The notes under the pieces are model-generated. The model was not told where the DNA came from. It searched no databases and saw only the letters and a list, made by a program, of their open reading frames with translations. Positions 1-7,084 of a DNA stretch of 11,244 nucleotides are shown here, piece after piece. Source of the DNA: Christensenella sp. UBA1782 (GTDB taxonomy: Bacteria > Bacillota > Clostridia > Christensenellales > DTU072). Positions within the stretch are counted from its first letter, which is position 1. Each line of letters opens with the position of its first letter. The DNA is taken from contig DCGI01000100.1 in NCBI GenBank assembly GCA_002315475.1, positions 17,440-28,683 on the forward strand. Reading direction: 5' to 3'. A program made the position numbers and the translations under genes.

Positions 1-205
1 CCTCCTCGTCGAGCATCGACGAGGTGCGGGCGTCGTTTGTTTCTCGAAAGAAGGTTTTGCCCTTCTTTCGGTCGAAACAAACGACGCCCTCCCACGCCCC
101 TTCTTCGTTTACGCAAACCAGTACCGCACCCTTCTTTTTATACTTTTCCAATGCGGGATAATTCGTAAGTACCTCACCCTCTATTCTTTCAAAAAAACGT
201 ATCAT
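1..205 (-). CDS. Partial hypothetical protein (5' end only)
   Basis: The reading frame opens at an ATG read leftward from 205 and continues without a stop through 68 codons to the window edge, so only the N-terminus is present. The protein begins MIRFFERIEGEV and is rich in charged residues. I do not recognise the family. The start is supported by a GGAGGG ribosome binding site inside the last codons of the upstream glycosidase gene and by a gap of only 2 nt between that gene's stop and this ATG, so the two are probably co-transcribed and translationally coupled. The distal part of the visible sequence is made of two inverted repeats that are translated in frame (separate entries). That could mean an inserted palindromic element or an unusual edge of the assembly. 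Function unknown. Confidence 0.6.
   Translation of the reverse strand, partial: MIRFFERIEGEVLTNYPALEKYKKKGAVLVCVNEEGAWEGVVCFDRKKGKTFFRETNDARTSSMLDEE
4..24. repeat. Short perfect inverted repeat inside the partial CDS
   Basis: Nine-base arms CCTCGTCGA (4-12) and TCGACGAGG (16-24) flank a 3-nt loop. The repeat lies immediately beside the larger palindrome at 28-89 and inside the open frame of the partial gene. There is no U-tract on either side, so it is not an obvious terminator. Confidence 0.7.
28..89. repeat. Large palindrome within the partial CDS
   Basis: Outer arms of 16 nt (28-43 and 74-89, GGGCGTCGTTTGTTTC and its complement) and inner arms of 10 nt (45-54 and 61-70, CGAAAGAAGG and its complement) are separated by a 1x3 internal loop and a 6-nt apical loop. 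This gives 26 paired positions with no mismatch in the arms. The palindrome is translated in frame in the minus-strand gene without a stop. It could be a palindromic element inserted in an ORF, a structural signal, or a fold-back artefact near a contig end. The arms are not exact copies across the internal loop and diverge outside it, which argues against a very recent fold-back. Confidence 0.75.
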
Positions 206-207
206 AC

Positions 208-2706
208 TTATTGCCCTCCGTATTCTTTCGCAACGGCTTCCAATAAAGCCTTATGTTTTTGATAACTTTCCGCTTTGACAAAAACGGGAATTTCCTCCAT
301 TGCCACGTTCAAAAGTTCGGTTGTCTTCCCTTTGTATTTTTCCCCCGTAAAAATATGAATCCATTCCCCTTCGGGAAAATAAACCGAACGAGAGGTTAGA
401 TAGGATAATACGGGTGCCACCAAAAAATCATCTCCGAGCATATATTCGTCGTCAATATCCCATACCTTTTCGTCGTCCCAATAGGACAACGCCAAGTGCC
501 GCATAATCGGTATCCCCGTTTCGGTGGCGTTTTTACCAGTTTCTTCCAAATACGGCCGTAACAATTCATGGATATTCATATATTTACGATAAAGTGCTTT
601 TGTTTCTTCGTCATAGTCATACGGGCGTTTCACGTTGCCGTGCGTTTGCACGTTGGCGGTAAACGCCGTCATTTCGGTCGCCCGAATAAACGTCTTTTTA
701 TCGTCACAAAACGTCCCCGTAACGTACCCTGCCATATCGTAACTCGTAAACGGCACACCCGAAAGCCCGAGCGAAAGCACCCCTTTGAGCTGAGCAGCCA
801 CACATTGGATTTCCCTTCTTTGGTCGCCCATCCATATATAGGGATAGCGTTGCGAACCGATTCCGCCGCCCCGTACGAAAAGCATATAGCCGCTTTCTTT
901 TTCGGACATTTTGTCAGCGAGCAAAGAGGTGTAGACAGAGGGATACCAATGATGCGCCCCACTCGTCGTACCGTCTGCAAATTCCAATTCGTAATAGTCG
1001 GGGAACAACTCGCAAAAGTCTACTTTCATGCCGTCCACGTCGTATTCGTTCATCAACGTATCAAAAATTTCTTCAAAAACCAATGCACGCACCGCTTCGT
1101 TGGTAATATCAAAGTATTGCGACGGAGAGGGATTGGGATTATCCAAAGGGTTATCGCTCATCGCCTGCGGCAAATAGGTGTTTCCGTCCGGCGTATGAAC
1201 GAATAGTTCGTCTTCCGATAAATCGGTTTCATATTTCAAATAATAGTTTTTACCCATCGAAATATAAATCATCAGTTTTTTGCCGATAGAATGTACGTAA
1301 TCCGATACTTCACGAAGTCCTTCGAGATTGTTCGTGTCAAAGCCTTCTATAATAACGGCTTCCCAAGGGAACCCCTCTTTTTCCATATTTTCCGCCATAG
1401 CCTTGACGCCCTCCAAATTCATGAATTCGGGTGCATAGCGGCACACGACGGTACCATAGCTCCAAGAGGCAGGCTCGTCGGCAAATCCCGTCAACGTCGA
1501 ATAGCCGTACAACACCCGACTCGGTTCGGTGGTAGCATAGACGTATAAATCGCAAGGGGTGTCGGATAAAGTAAACTGCCAGGTGTTTTTAGGCACTTCG
1601 TACGAATCGATATCGACGTACATTCTTTCATAACGATTCATAAACAGTCCCGAACCGCGCGACGATAGGAACAACGGAATCGGCAAATAACTGTTCCCTT
1701 CCGTTTCACACATTTTATCGATGGCGTTGATATATATCTGTTTACCGCGCTGGTTGACGGTATTGAATCGCTGTCCCCCGCCCCAAACCGCTTCCGATTT
1801 GTTTAGGCTTCCTCTTATGATTGTTTGGTTACCGATTTTCCCGATTGACGTTATTTCGGAAAGCACTTTTCCCTCGCCCGAATAAAAGCGAAGCTTCATC
1901 GGATTCTTTTCGATAACGACATACGAGTCGTCCACGCTCGTCACCGTACAACTTTTCCCTTCCCGCAAGAACAAGTCTTTTTTCTCCGTCTTGTTCTCCT
2001 CGTTCAAGTACCGGTTTAACAATTCCGCCGCTCCGTAGTCGTCTATCAAGCCGTTTGTATCGGTCTGCAATCGCCAACCGCCGTTCCCCGTATAACTCAG
2101 TATACACACCGTCGCTACGCCGCTACAATCGGTGGTAAACGAAACCGTTTTGCCGACAAGGGAAATTTCGGTAGATATATACGCCGTAGAGATTTCTTTA
2201 TATCGATCTCGGTGGATATAGTTATAAAACGCCCAATCGCTCGCCATGTAGGTGCAGAAACTACCGAGTAGTATCCACGCCACCGCCTGCACGACGGCAT
2301 TCTTTTCTTTTCGGACTATGCGGATTTGCAACCAAACAAACAACAAAAACTGCGTCGCGACAATAAAACAAACGGAGACATTCAAAACCTTTCCCGACGC
2401 ATAGCCGTTATACAGTATACTGTTTAGAACCGTCAGTCCGTATATCGAACCAACGCAGACCAAACCGTAAAAAACCGAAAGAAGCAAAAACACCCAAAGT
2501 TTTTTCTTGCCGTAAAAAAAATGCAAGAATACCGTCAAACCGGTTCCGATAAAGACCGCCGCGCTCAATAGGTACATTGTCGTAAAATCGGAACCCCAGT
2601 CCACAATGATTCCGAACAAATACCGTAAACACAAGAATACCCCCGTCAGCAAAACGACGGACGCTAAAGATACGGCAAGATTCTTTCCTATTTTTTTATT
2701 TATCAT
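208..2706 (-). CDS. Membrane-anchored GH31 family alpha-glycosidase
   Basis: Predicted to hydrolyse alpha-linked glycosides outside the membrane. The 832 residues split into an N-terminal part with about five hydrophobic helices (near 8-35, 42-64, 69-91, 107-130, 138-158) and a GH31 barrel with its beta-sandwich regions. The motif KVDFCE places the probable nucleophile at Asp563, and WMGD places the probable acid/base at Asp628. GLSGVPFTSYDMAGY (647-661) and DDFLVAPV (759-766) are also typical of GH31. Lys/Arg-rich loops after helices 2 and 4 suggest N-in/C-out topology, so the enzyme domain would face outward. Substrate (glucoside, xyloside, sulfoquinovoside) cannot be read from sequence alone. 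The start is the only upstream Met of a hydrophobic N-terminus, but no clear Shine-Dalgarno precedes it. It is followed after 2 nt by the partial gene at the left edge. Confidence 0.9.
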   Translation of the reverse strand: MINKKIGKNLAVSLASVVLLTGVFLCLRYLFGIIVDWGSDFTTMYLLSAAVFIGTGLTVFLHFFYGKKKLWVFLLLSVFYGLVCVGSIYGLTVLNSILYNGYASGKVLNVSVCFIVATQFLLFVWLQIRIVRKEKNAVVQAVAWILLGSFCTYMASDWAFYNYIHRDRYKEISTAYISTEISLVGKTVSFTTDCSGVATVCILSYTGNGGWRLQTDTNGLIDDYGAAELLNRYLNEENKTEKKDLFLREGKSCTVTSVDDSYVVIEKNPMKLRFYSGEGKVLSEITSIGKIGNQTIIRGSLNKSEAVWGGGQRFNTVNQRGKQIYINAIDKMCETEGNSYLPIPLFLSSRGSGLFMNRYERMYVDIDSYEVPKNTWQFTLSDTPCDLYVYATTEPSRVLYGYSTLTGFADEPASWSYGTVVCRYAPEFMNLEGVKAMAENMEKEGFPWEAVIIEGFDTNNLEGLREVSDYVHSIGKKLMIYISMGKNYYLKYETDLSEDELFVHTPDGNTYLPQAMSDNPLDNPNPSPSQYFDITNEAVRALVFEEIFDTLMNEYDVDGMKVDFCELFPDYYELEFADGTTSGAHHWYPSVYTSLLADKMSEKESGYMLFVRGGGIGSQRYPYIWMGDQRREIQCVAAQLKGVLSLGLSGVPFTSYDMAGYVTGTFCDDKKTFIRATEMTAFTANVQTHGNVKRPYDYDEETKALYRKYMNIHELLRPYLEETGKNATETGIPIMRHLALSYWDDEKVWDIDDEYMLGDDFLVAPVLSYLTSRSVYFPEGEWIHIFTGEKYKGKTTELLNVAMEEIPVFVKAESYQKHKALLEAVAKEYGGQ

Positions 2707-3032
2707 AATATTATTATAATACTATATCATATACAAAAAAGCAATACTTCTCGACCATTTCGGAGTGTTAAGAATTTGTTGGCAATCCTCAAAATGAGGA
2801 CAGCCATCGTGATAATATTTTCATAAACCTTTTTGAAAAAGCCGACTAACACAATATGACGAATTCGAAACAGAATAAGAACTCTCTTTTTCTATTTTCA
2901 TATTTCACTGTTATGTCCGTGCTTATTAAAGGAGTATGAACACATTGTGACAATTACCGTCATCCCCGATGAGGAGCTTTTTTGTACTATTTACTTCTCA
3001 CGCATAACCCTGTCTTTTCCAATCTTTTCCCT
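2707..3032. other. AT-rich intergenic region without a recognisable gene
   Basis: No convincing coding frame is seen here. It should hold the promoter of the glycosidase, since an ATTATA (TATAAT on the minus strand) occurs at 2713-2718, but no matching -35 or ribosome binding site is clear. A small hairpin with 6-nt arms TCCTCA and TGAGGA lies at 2786-2800. An AAAGGAGT followed by ATG near 2930-2938 opens a plus-strand frame of only four codons. Confidence 0.5.
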
Positions 3033-3062
3033 AAAAAAATCCGGCGTTTATGCAACGCCGGA
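3033..3062 (-). terminator. Rho-independent terminator of the lipoprotein gene
   Basis: Nine-base arms TCCGGCGTT (3040-3048) and AACGCCGGA (3054-3062) enclose a 5-nt loop. Read on the minus strand, the stem is followed by seven T residues. It lies about 45 nt past the stop codon of the lipoprotein gene, in the right orientation to end its transcript. Confidence 0.88.
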
Positions 3063-3108
3063 AAAACCGAATGCTGGAATATGTAGCACCTGTTTTTAGA
3101 ATATAATT

Positions 3109-4605
3109 TTAGTTAAAATAGAGGGTTTTATCGCATCGCCAATTCGAGAACGTATTACCCGTAAAACCCATAAACCCATGAAAAATAACGTGTATTTCAT
3201 AGACGCATGTAATTTCAATTCTATCGATGGCATCGATGTCCCTAAAGGTATACGAGCTATTTATGAGAGTAAAATCGTCGTTTACTCCCATATTATTTAA
3301 GAAGTGATTGCCACTGCAGCCGCTATCCGAACTGCCGTCTTTGTAATAGACTTTATAATAGTATACACCTCTTTTTACCTCACCGTTAAAACTCGTATCT
3401 TTCACTCTGCCGTTATACCCGTCGGAAGAAATCCATGCTTTGTAAGCACCGCTACCGGAAATTTGGGTTAAAGCAATATCTTCTACGTCCTGAATCACCT
3501 TAAAACCAAGCCGGAACTTATCTTTATCAACGACTATAAATTTAGAGTCTCCTTGATAACAACCTTCTAAAAAAACATCGACAACGTGTTTATCGATTTC
3601 GTCACGAACCACACTATTTGAACACTGATCAGCCGTATTATAACCGTTATTATCATTACAATTTACCGGTGTCATTTCGATATCGTATCGTTTGGCTTGA
3701 TAAATGGTTTTTGTTGGTTTCGTCAGCGATTCGATAACCGAAAGGTCAAAATCCAGTTTTGTATCCGAAGCACTTTGCGATAATGTGTAAATATCCTCAA
3801 CATAAACAAGAGCACGATTAGAAGAATACACAATCGGAAGTACGTCATAAAAATACTCACCGGTTTTCACGTCATACAATACGGCTTCATAAACGTCCAC
3901 GATTCCCAATAGCATATAGTAATAATCGCCTTTCGGTGAATCCGCCGTAAACTTATAGCTAACACTCTGTTTGCTTGTGTTGGCATTTTGAGAAGCTTTC
4001 GTCGTCGATTCCTTTGTAGAATCGGAATAAGATTCCGACTTGCTGAGAGATACCTTCCCCGTTACGGAAAGGTTGGATTTTTCGCTCGATTTCAGTCCTT
4101 TCCACTCGATTCCTTTGTCTATTCCTTTATTATAAGTACCCTCGACGGAAAGAGCGTTATTTACGGTGGAAGAATTCTGCGTAATTTTTTCCGCAAAATT
4201 TTGAATAGATGTGGAAGTGGTTGTTGAGGATTCAAAGCTCAAAACTGTTTCCACGCCCTGAAAAGGGTTATACTCCCCCGCATCTAACGGAACATTATAT
4301 AACCTTCCCAAATTAAAAAAGTAATACCAAGTGTTTTCATCCCGATATGACGAATACCCCGTTTCATAACCGACATTCGGCACTGCCTTAATAGAAACAC
4401 CGAAAACGTCTCTGGATTCGCCGTTATCGTTATTGATAACTGTGGTAATTTTTCCCGAAATAACCTTTTCGGTAGAACCTTTTTCCTCTTCTTGTTCTTG
4501 ATCTTCCGGCTGTTCGCCTCCACCGTCCTTTGGCAGAAAGAAACTGCAAGACATAATCGAAAAGCTTAACGTTACAAGCAACAGTACGATTGCTATTTTT
4601 TTCAT
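3109..4605 (-). CDS. Large secreted lipoprotein of unknown function
   Basis: The 498-residue product starts MKKIAIVLLLV and has a short signal peptide ending in the lipobox-like I-M-S-C, so Cys20 would be lipid-modified and the protein held on the outer face of the membrane. An open frame extends 37 codons further upstream, but this ATG is chosen because AGGAGG lies 5 nt before it and the signal peptide begins here. After Cys20 there is a Gly/Glu/Gln-rich linker (about 27-43), a Ser/Thr/Asn-rich stretch with alternating polar and hydrophobic residues (about 120-220), then a Tyr-rich, probably beta-sheet C-terminal half with several Cys (316, 328, 349, 430, 467, 491). I do not recognise the family. 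The Ser/Thr-rich region resembles membrane-inserting strands of beta pore-formers, which is only a suggestion. The promoter carries a putative operator, and the XRE gene is divergent. Confidence 0.75.
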   Translation of the reverse strand: MKKIAIVLLLVTLSFSIMSCSFFLPKDGGGEQPEDQEQEEEKGSTEKVISGKITTVINNDNGESRDVFGVSIKAVPNVGYETGYSSYRDENTWYYFFNLGRLYNVPLDAGEYNPFQGVETVLSFESSTTTSTSIQNFAEKITQNSSTVNNALSVEGTYNKGIDKGIEWKGLKSSEKSNLSVTGKVSLSKSESYSDSTKESTTKASQNANTSKQSVSYKFTADSPKGDYYYMLLGIVDVYEAVLYDVKTGEYFYDVLPIVYSSNRALVYVEDIYTLSQSASDTKLDFDLSVIESLTKPTKTIYQAKRYDIEMTPVNCNDNNGYNTADQCSNSVVRDEIDKHVVDVFLEGCYQGDSKFIVVDKDKFRLGFKVIQDVEDIALTQISGSGAYKAWISSDGYNGRVKDTSFNGEVKRGVYYYKVYYKDGSSDSGCSGNHFLNNMGVNDDFTLINSSYTFRDIDAIDRIEITCVYEIHVIFHGFMGFTGNTFSNWRCDKTLYFN

Positions 4606-4636
4606 ACATACCTCCTTAATTTTGTCTTTTTTTATC

Positions 4637-4665
4637 ATTATATACGAGGATTCCTCGTATGTCAA
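4637..4665 (-). promoter_or_regulatory. Consensus sigma-A promoter of the lipoprotein gene
   Basis: On the minus strand TTGACA (4665-4660) and TATAAT (4642-4637) are both perfect consensus and are separated by exactly 17 bp. Those 17 bp are the palindromic operator TACGAGGAATCCTCGTA. Transcription would begin near 4630, leaving a short leader that contains AGGAGG (4616-4611). Confidence 0.92.
4643..4659. promoter_or_regulatory. Operator O1, probable XRE-binding palindrome
   Basis: The perfect palindrome TACGA-N7-TCGTA, extended by one matched pair on each side (4642-4660), fills the promoter spacer of the lipoprotein gene. A protein bound here would block RNA polymerase. The divergent XRE protein is the natural candidate ligand; this is inferred from position. 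Confidence 0.8.
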
Positions 4666-4671
4666 CAATTT

Positions 4672-4688
4672 TACGAATTTTTTTCGTA
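4672..4688. promoter_or_regulatory. Operator O2, second TACGA-N7-TCGTA site
   Basis: It has the same half-sites and the same 7-nt gap as O1, with an A/T centre and an additional matched base on each side (TTACGAA and TTCGTAA arms, 4671-4689). The centres of the two sites are 29 bp apart. O2 ends 10 nt before the XRE start codon and overlaps its likely -10 element, so it would suit autoregulation. Confidence 0.75.
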
Positions 4689-4698
4689 ATATTAGCAT

Positions 4699-4917
4699 AT
4701 GGATACTAAAATACAATTATCAATTGCTAAAAAAATCAAGGAAATTCGGCAGGAAAACAACCTAAATCAAAGTGATTTTGGGAAAAAGTTATATGTTTCG
4801 CAAGACACGATATCTTTATGGGAGACGGGAAAAACTTTACCGAATGCAGAACAAATATACAGTATATGTAGTTTATTTTCAGTATCGGCAGATTATCTTT
4901 TGTGTTTATCCGATTGA
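4699..4917 (+). CDS. Small XRE-family (Cro/C1-like) transcriptional regulator
   Basis: The 72-residue protein is almost entirely one helix-turn-helix domain (about 7-69). IAKKIKEIRQEN is helix 1, LNQSDFGKKLYVS holds the first HTH helix, and QDTISLWETGKTLPN is the recognition helix with the usual W-E-x-G-K/R turn; the domain ends with the common A-D-Y-L-L pattern. It would act as a cytoplasmic DNA-binding dimer. No Shine-Dalgarno precedes the ATG and there is no alternative Met. A possible -10 (TAATAT, 4687-4692) puts the transcript start at or next to the ATG, so the mRNA may be leaderless. It is divergent from the lipoprotein gene and shares a 93-bp intergenic region with two matching palindromes, which supports a role as repressor of the lipoprotein and of itself. 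Confidence 0.92.
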   Translation: MDTKIQLSIAKKIKEIRQENNLNQSDFGKKLYVSQDTISLWETGKTLPNAEQIYSICSLFSVSADYLLCLSD

Positions 4918-4949
4918 CTTTTCCTATACCTTTTATCATCTTTTGTAAC

Positions 4950-5025
4950 AATCGTTTGTAGAAAAAGTTATATTTATAAGAAAAACCATCCTTTCTAAAG
5001 CGTAAAACGCTCTTTACAAACGATT
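4950..5025. repeat. Long-range inverted repeat upstream of the ADP-ribosylglycohydrolase gene
   Basis: Eleven-base arms AATCGTTTGTA (4950-4960) and TACAAACGATT (5015-5025) match perfectly and are centred 65 bp apart. A small hairpin AGCGT-AAA-ACGCT (4999-5011) lies between them. The right arm overlaps the -35 box of the downstream promoter. The arms may be two regulator sites or may fold in the XRE transcript; there is no U-tract after them. Confidence 0.6.
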
Positions 5026-5041
5026 TGATTTTTGTTATACT
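5013..5041 (+). promoter_or_regulatory. Promoter of the glycohydrolase-phosphoesterase-protease operon
   Basis: TTTACA (5013-5018) and TATACT (5036-5041) are separated by 17 bp, each one mismatch from consensus. Transcription would start near 5048, giving a leader of roughly 67 nt before the gene. The -35 box overlaps the right arm of the inverted repeat. Confidence 0.8.
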
Positions 5042-5114
5042 TATGAAGGAAGAAAAACCGAAGTGTTTTTCAAAAGAGTGTTTTTGCATTTTGCATACGC
5101 ATAAAGGAGGAAAA

Positions 5115-5942
5115 ATGATAGGTGCCGTTATCGGAGATATTGTAGGAAGCCGTTACGAATTTGATGAACAAAAAGGGAGACCGAAGGATTTTCGACTGTT
5201 TACCCCGAATTGCCGTTTTACCGATGACACGCTCATGACGCTCGCTGTCGCCAAAACCTTAATCATCTGTCGGGGACAGTATTCCGACATAACCGAAGTA
5301 ACCATTCGGAATATGGTCGACATCGCAACCCCGTATCCCAACATCGGTTGGGGCTATAACTTCCACCGTTGGATTTTTTTAGACAAACGTCACCAACCCT
5401 ACCAAAGCTACGGAAACGGCTCGGGCATGCGTATTTCTCCCGTCGGTTGGGTGGCAAAGAGCGAGAAAGACGTTATTTTTCTGAACCAAAAAATTTCCGA
5501 AGTATCGCATAATCACCCCGAAGGAATCAAGGGCGGAGAAGCCATTGCGATGGGGGTGTATTTGGCAAGAACGGGAGCCACCAAAGAGGAAATTCGAAAC
5601 AGACTTTCCGTCTACTATCCGCAACTACTCGACAAAAATTTTTCCTACGAAAAACTGCATGGCGTGTACGGCTATGACGACCGTGGCGACTGGGTAACCT
5701 GTCAACACAGCGTCCCGCAAGCCATCGTATGTTTCCTGGATTCGGTATCTTTCGAAGACGCCGTCCGTAACGCCGTGTCCTTAGGCGGTGACTCCGACAC
5801 CATCGGAGCCATGACGGGTAGTATCGCCGAAGCTTTTTATGGTGCGCCCGAAGAATTCCGAGAGGCAGCTTTGTCGTATCTGCCGGTAAAACTGCAAGGC
5901 ATCGTGCACGCTTTCGATTCTATAAAACTACCGAAAGCGTAG
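5115..5942 (+). CDS. ADP-ribosylglycohydrolase (ARH/DraG superfamily) protein
   Basis: Predicted to remove ADP-ribose from a protein, nucleic acid or small-molecule acceptor in the cytoplasm, using a paired metal (usually Mg) centre. The 275 residues show the family landmarks: the N-terminal GAVIGDIVGSRYE, the metal-binding F-TDDT (Asp37, Asp38), YGNGSGMR (99-106), SHNHP (131-135) and the C-terminal GGDSDT (224-229), whose aspartates complete the metal site. Length is normal for short bacterial members. The start is the ATG at 5115, with AGGAGG 4 nt upstream; an upstream in-frame Met at 5025 lies within the promoter and is rejected. It is first in a probable operon with a phosphoesterase and an aspartic protease. 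The acceptor specificity cannot be read from sequence. Confidence 0.93.
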   Translation: MIGAVIGDIVGSRYEFDEQKGRPKDFRLFTPNCRFTDDTLMTLAVAKTLIICRGQYSDITEVTIRNMVDIATPYPNIGWGYNFHRWIFLDKRHQPYQSYGNGSGMRISPVGWVAKSEKDVIFLNQKISEVSHNHPEGIKGGEAIAMGVYLARTGATKEEIRNRLSVYYPQLLDKNFSYEKLHGVYGYDDRGDWVTCQHSVPQAIVCFLDSVSFEDAVRNAVSLGGDSDTIGAMTGSIAEAFYGAPEEFREAALSYLPVKLQGIVHAFDSIKLPKA

Positions 5943-5987
5943 ATTTTATTATCCCGAATTTACCTATTAAGGAGTCTAAACGTACAC

Positions 5988-7073
5988 ATGAAGGATTCTT
6001 CTTTTCTCATTCGCAACGGCACGACCGAAGAAGAAACATGGGATCGGCAACGTGCTTTTTCTCTTGAAAAAGACGTCGCCGCCTCGTTTGAAATATCGAC
6101 AAGCCGACACACTCTGTCGGACGGTACGCCTGCTTTTCGCATCCTCAATCTGACCGACATACATTACAGTCACGACCGAAAAAACTTACCGAAAAGTTTG
6201 ACTATGCTTCGGAATTTGATTCAAGCTACCAAACCCGATTTGATTACGTTGACGGGGGATCAGATTTCCTTTTACGAGGACAAAGAAAAGTACCTCACCG
6301 AGCTATGCGTTTTTCTCGATTCCTTCGGTATTCCTTGGGCTCCCCTACTCGGCAACCACGAAGGTTTTACCGAAGAAGCTCGTATCGACGTCGGCAATTT
6401 CTATTTGGAAAATCATTTTCAAAACGTCATTTTCCGCAAGAACGACAGACGGCTCGGCGTCGGAAACTACGTCATCGTTTTTACCTTTCAAGGACGCATC
6501 GTTCATTCACTTTTTATGGTGGACAGTCACACCGACAGGGTGTATCCGAACGGTCAAAAGGACTACGATTTTATTGGACAACCGCAATTCGATTGGTACC
6601 GCTGGGCTTGCGAAGGTATCGCAAAAGAGAGCGGTTCTCCCGTCCCCTCTTCTTGTTTTTTACACATCCCGCCCGTAGAATATCTTTACGCTTGGCAAGG
6701 GTATAAAAAAGGACTATACGAAGGCATCAACGCCAACAACGAACCCGTTTGCTGCCCTCTCCACAAAGGAAAACCGCCCTATAATAACGGTTTCTTCGAG
6801 CATATTCGTTCTTTAGGCACCCGTCTTATCCTTTGCGGTCACGACCATACCAACACCGCCGATATCGTCTACAAGGACGTCACTTTGGCGTACAGTATGT
6901 GCAGTCGCAGAAACCGCTATTGTAACGGGCGTATGCCGGCAGGCACCACCGTATCCCTTTTACCCGACGGAACCTTCACCCTGCAAAACTACGTTTGCCG
7001 TCATCGGTTTCGGATACTTCCCGTTAAAAATCTCGGTAGATTTTACGCATTCCTTCGAAAACTTAAAAAATAG
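5988..7073 (+). CDS. Calcineurin-like metallophosphoesterase
   Basis: A dinuclear-metal phosphoesterase of 361 residues. The five metal and active-site blocks are present in order: LTDIH (Asp57, His59), TGDQ (Asp91), GNHE (Asn123, His124), a lone His in FLHIPP (His226) and GHDHT (His285, His287). The overall arrangement resembles the purple acid phosphatase/Dcr2-like branch. No signal peptide is seen, and the first 48 residues lie before the catalytic domain. The AAGGAG ribosome binding site is 13 nt before the ATG, longer than usual, but no other start codon lies in frame between them. It begins 45 nt after the preceding stop with no terminator between, and its stop codon overlaps the ribosome binding site of the protease gene. 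The substrate (phosphomonoester, phosphodiester or nucleotide) is unknown. Confidence 0.92.
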   Translation: MKDSSFLIRNGTTEEETWDRQRAFSLEKDVAASFEISTSRHTLSDGTPAFRILNLTDIHYSHDRKNLPKSLTMLRNLIQATKPDLITLTGDQISFYEDKEKYLTELCVFLDSFGIPWAPLLGNHEGFTEEARIDVGNFYLENHFQNVIFRKNDRRLGVGNYVIVFTFQGRIVHSLFMVDSHTDRVYPNGQKDYDFIGQPQFDWYRWACEGIAKESGSPVPSSCFLHIPPVEYLYAWQGYKKGLYEGINANNEPVCCPLHKGKPPYNNGFFEHIRSLGTRLILCGHDHTNTADIVYKDVTLAYSMCSRRNRYCNGRMPAGTTVSLLPDGTFTLQNYVCRHRFRILPVKNLGRFYAFLRKLKK

Positions 7074-7084
7074 GAGATACTATT

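Noticed and set aside
568..1206. Plus-strand 212-codon open frame opposite the glycosidase
   Set aside because: It lies wholly within the GH31 gene on the other strand, its product is rich in His/Arg/Phe without a recognisable pattern, and it has no ribosome binding site.
2713..2744. Possible minus-strand promoter of the glycosidase (TATAAT with a TTGCTT about 20 bp upstream)
   Set aside because: The spacing is too long and the -10 lies only a few bases before the start codon; the region is AT-rich, so a chance TATAAT is likely.
2947..3099. Plus-strand GTG frame of 50 codons (VTITVIPDEEL...)
   Set aside because: It runs straight through the minus-strand terminator hairpin, lacks a ribosome binding site at the right distance, and resembles no family.
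4606..4716. Longer form of the lipoprotein starting at 4716
   Set aside because: That start would lie across the promoter, both operators and into the XRE coding sequence; the ATG at 4605 has AGGAGG and begins a signal peptide.
3109..4917. XRE and lipoprotein as a toxin-antitoxin pair
   Set aside because: The genes are divergent, the lipoprotein is large and exported, and toxin-antitoxin pairs are normally a same-strand operon of small cytoplasmic proteins.
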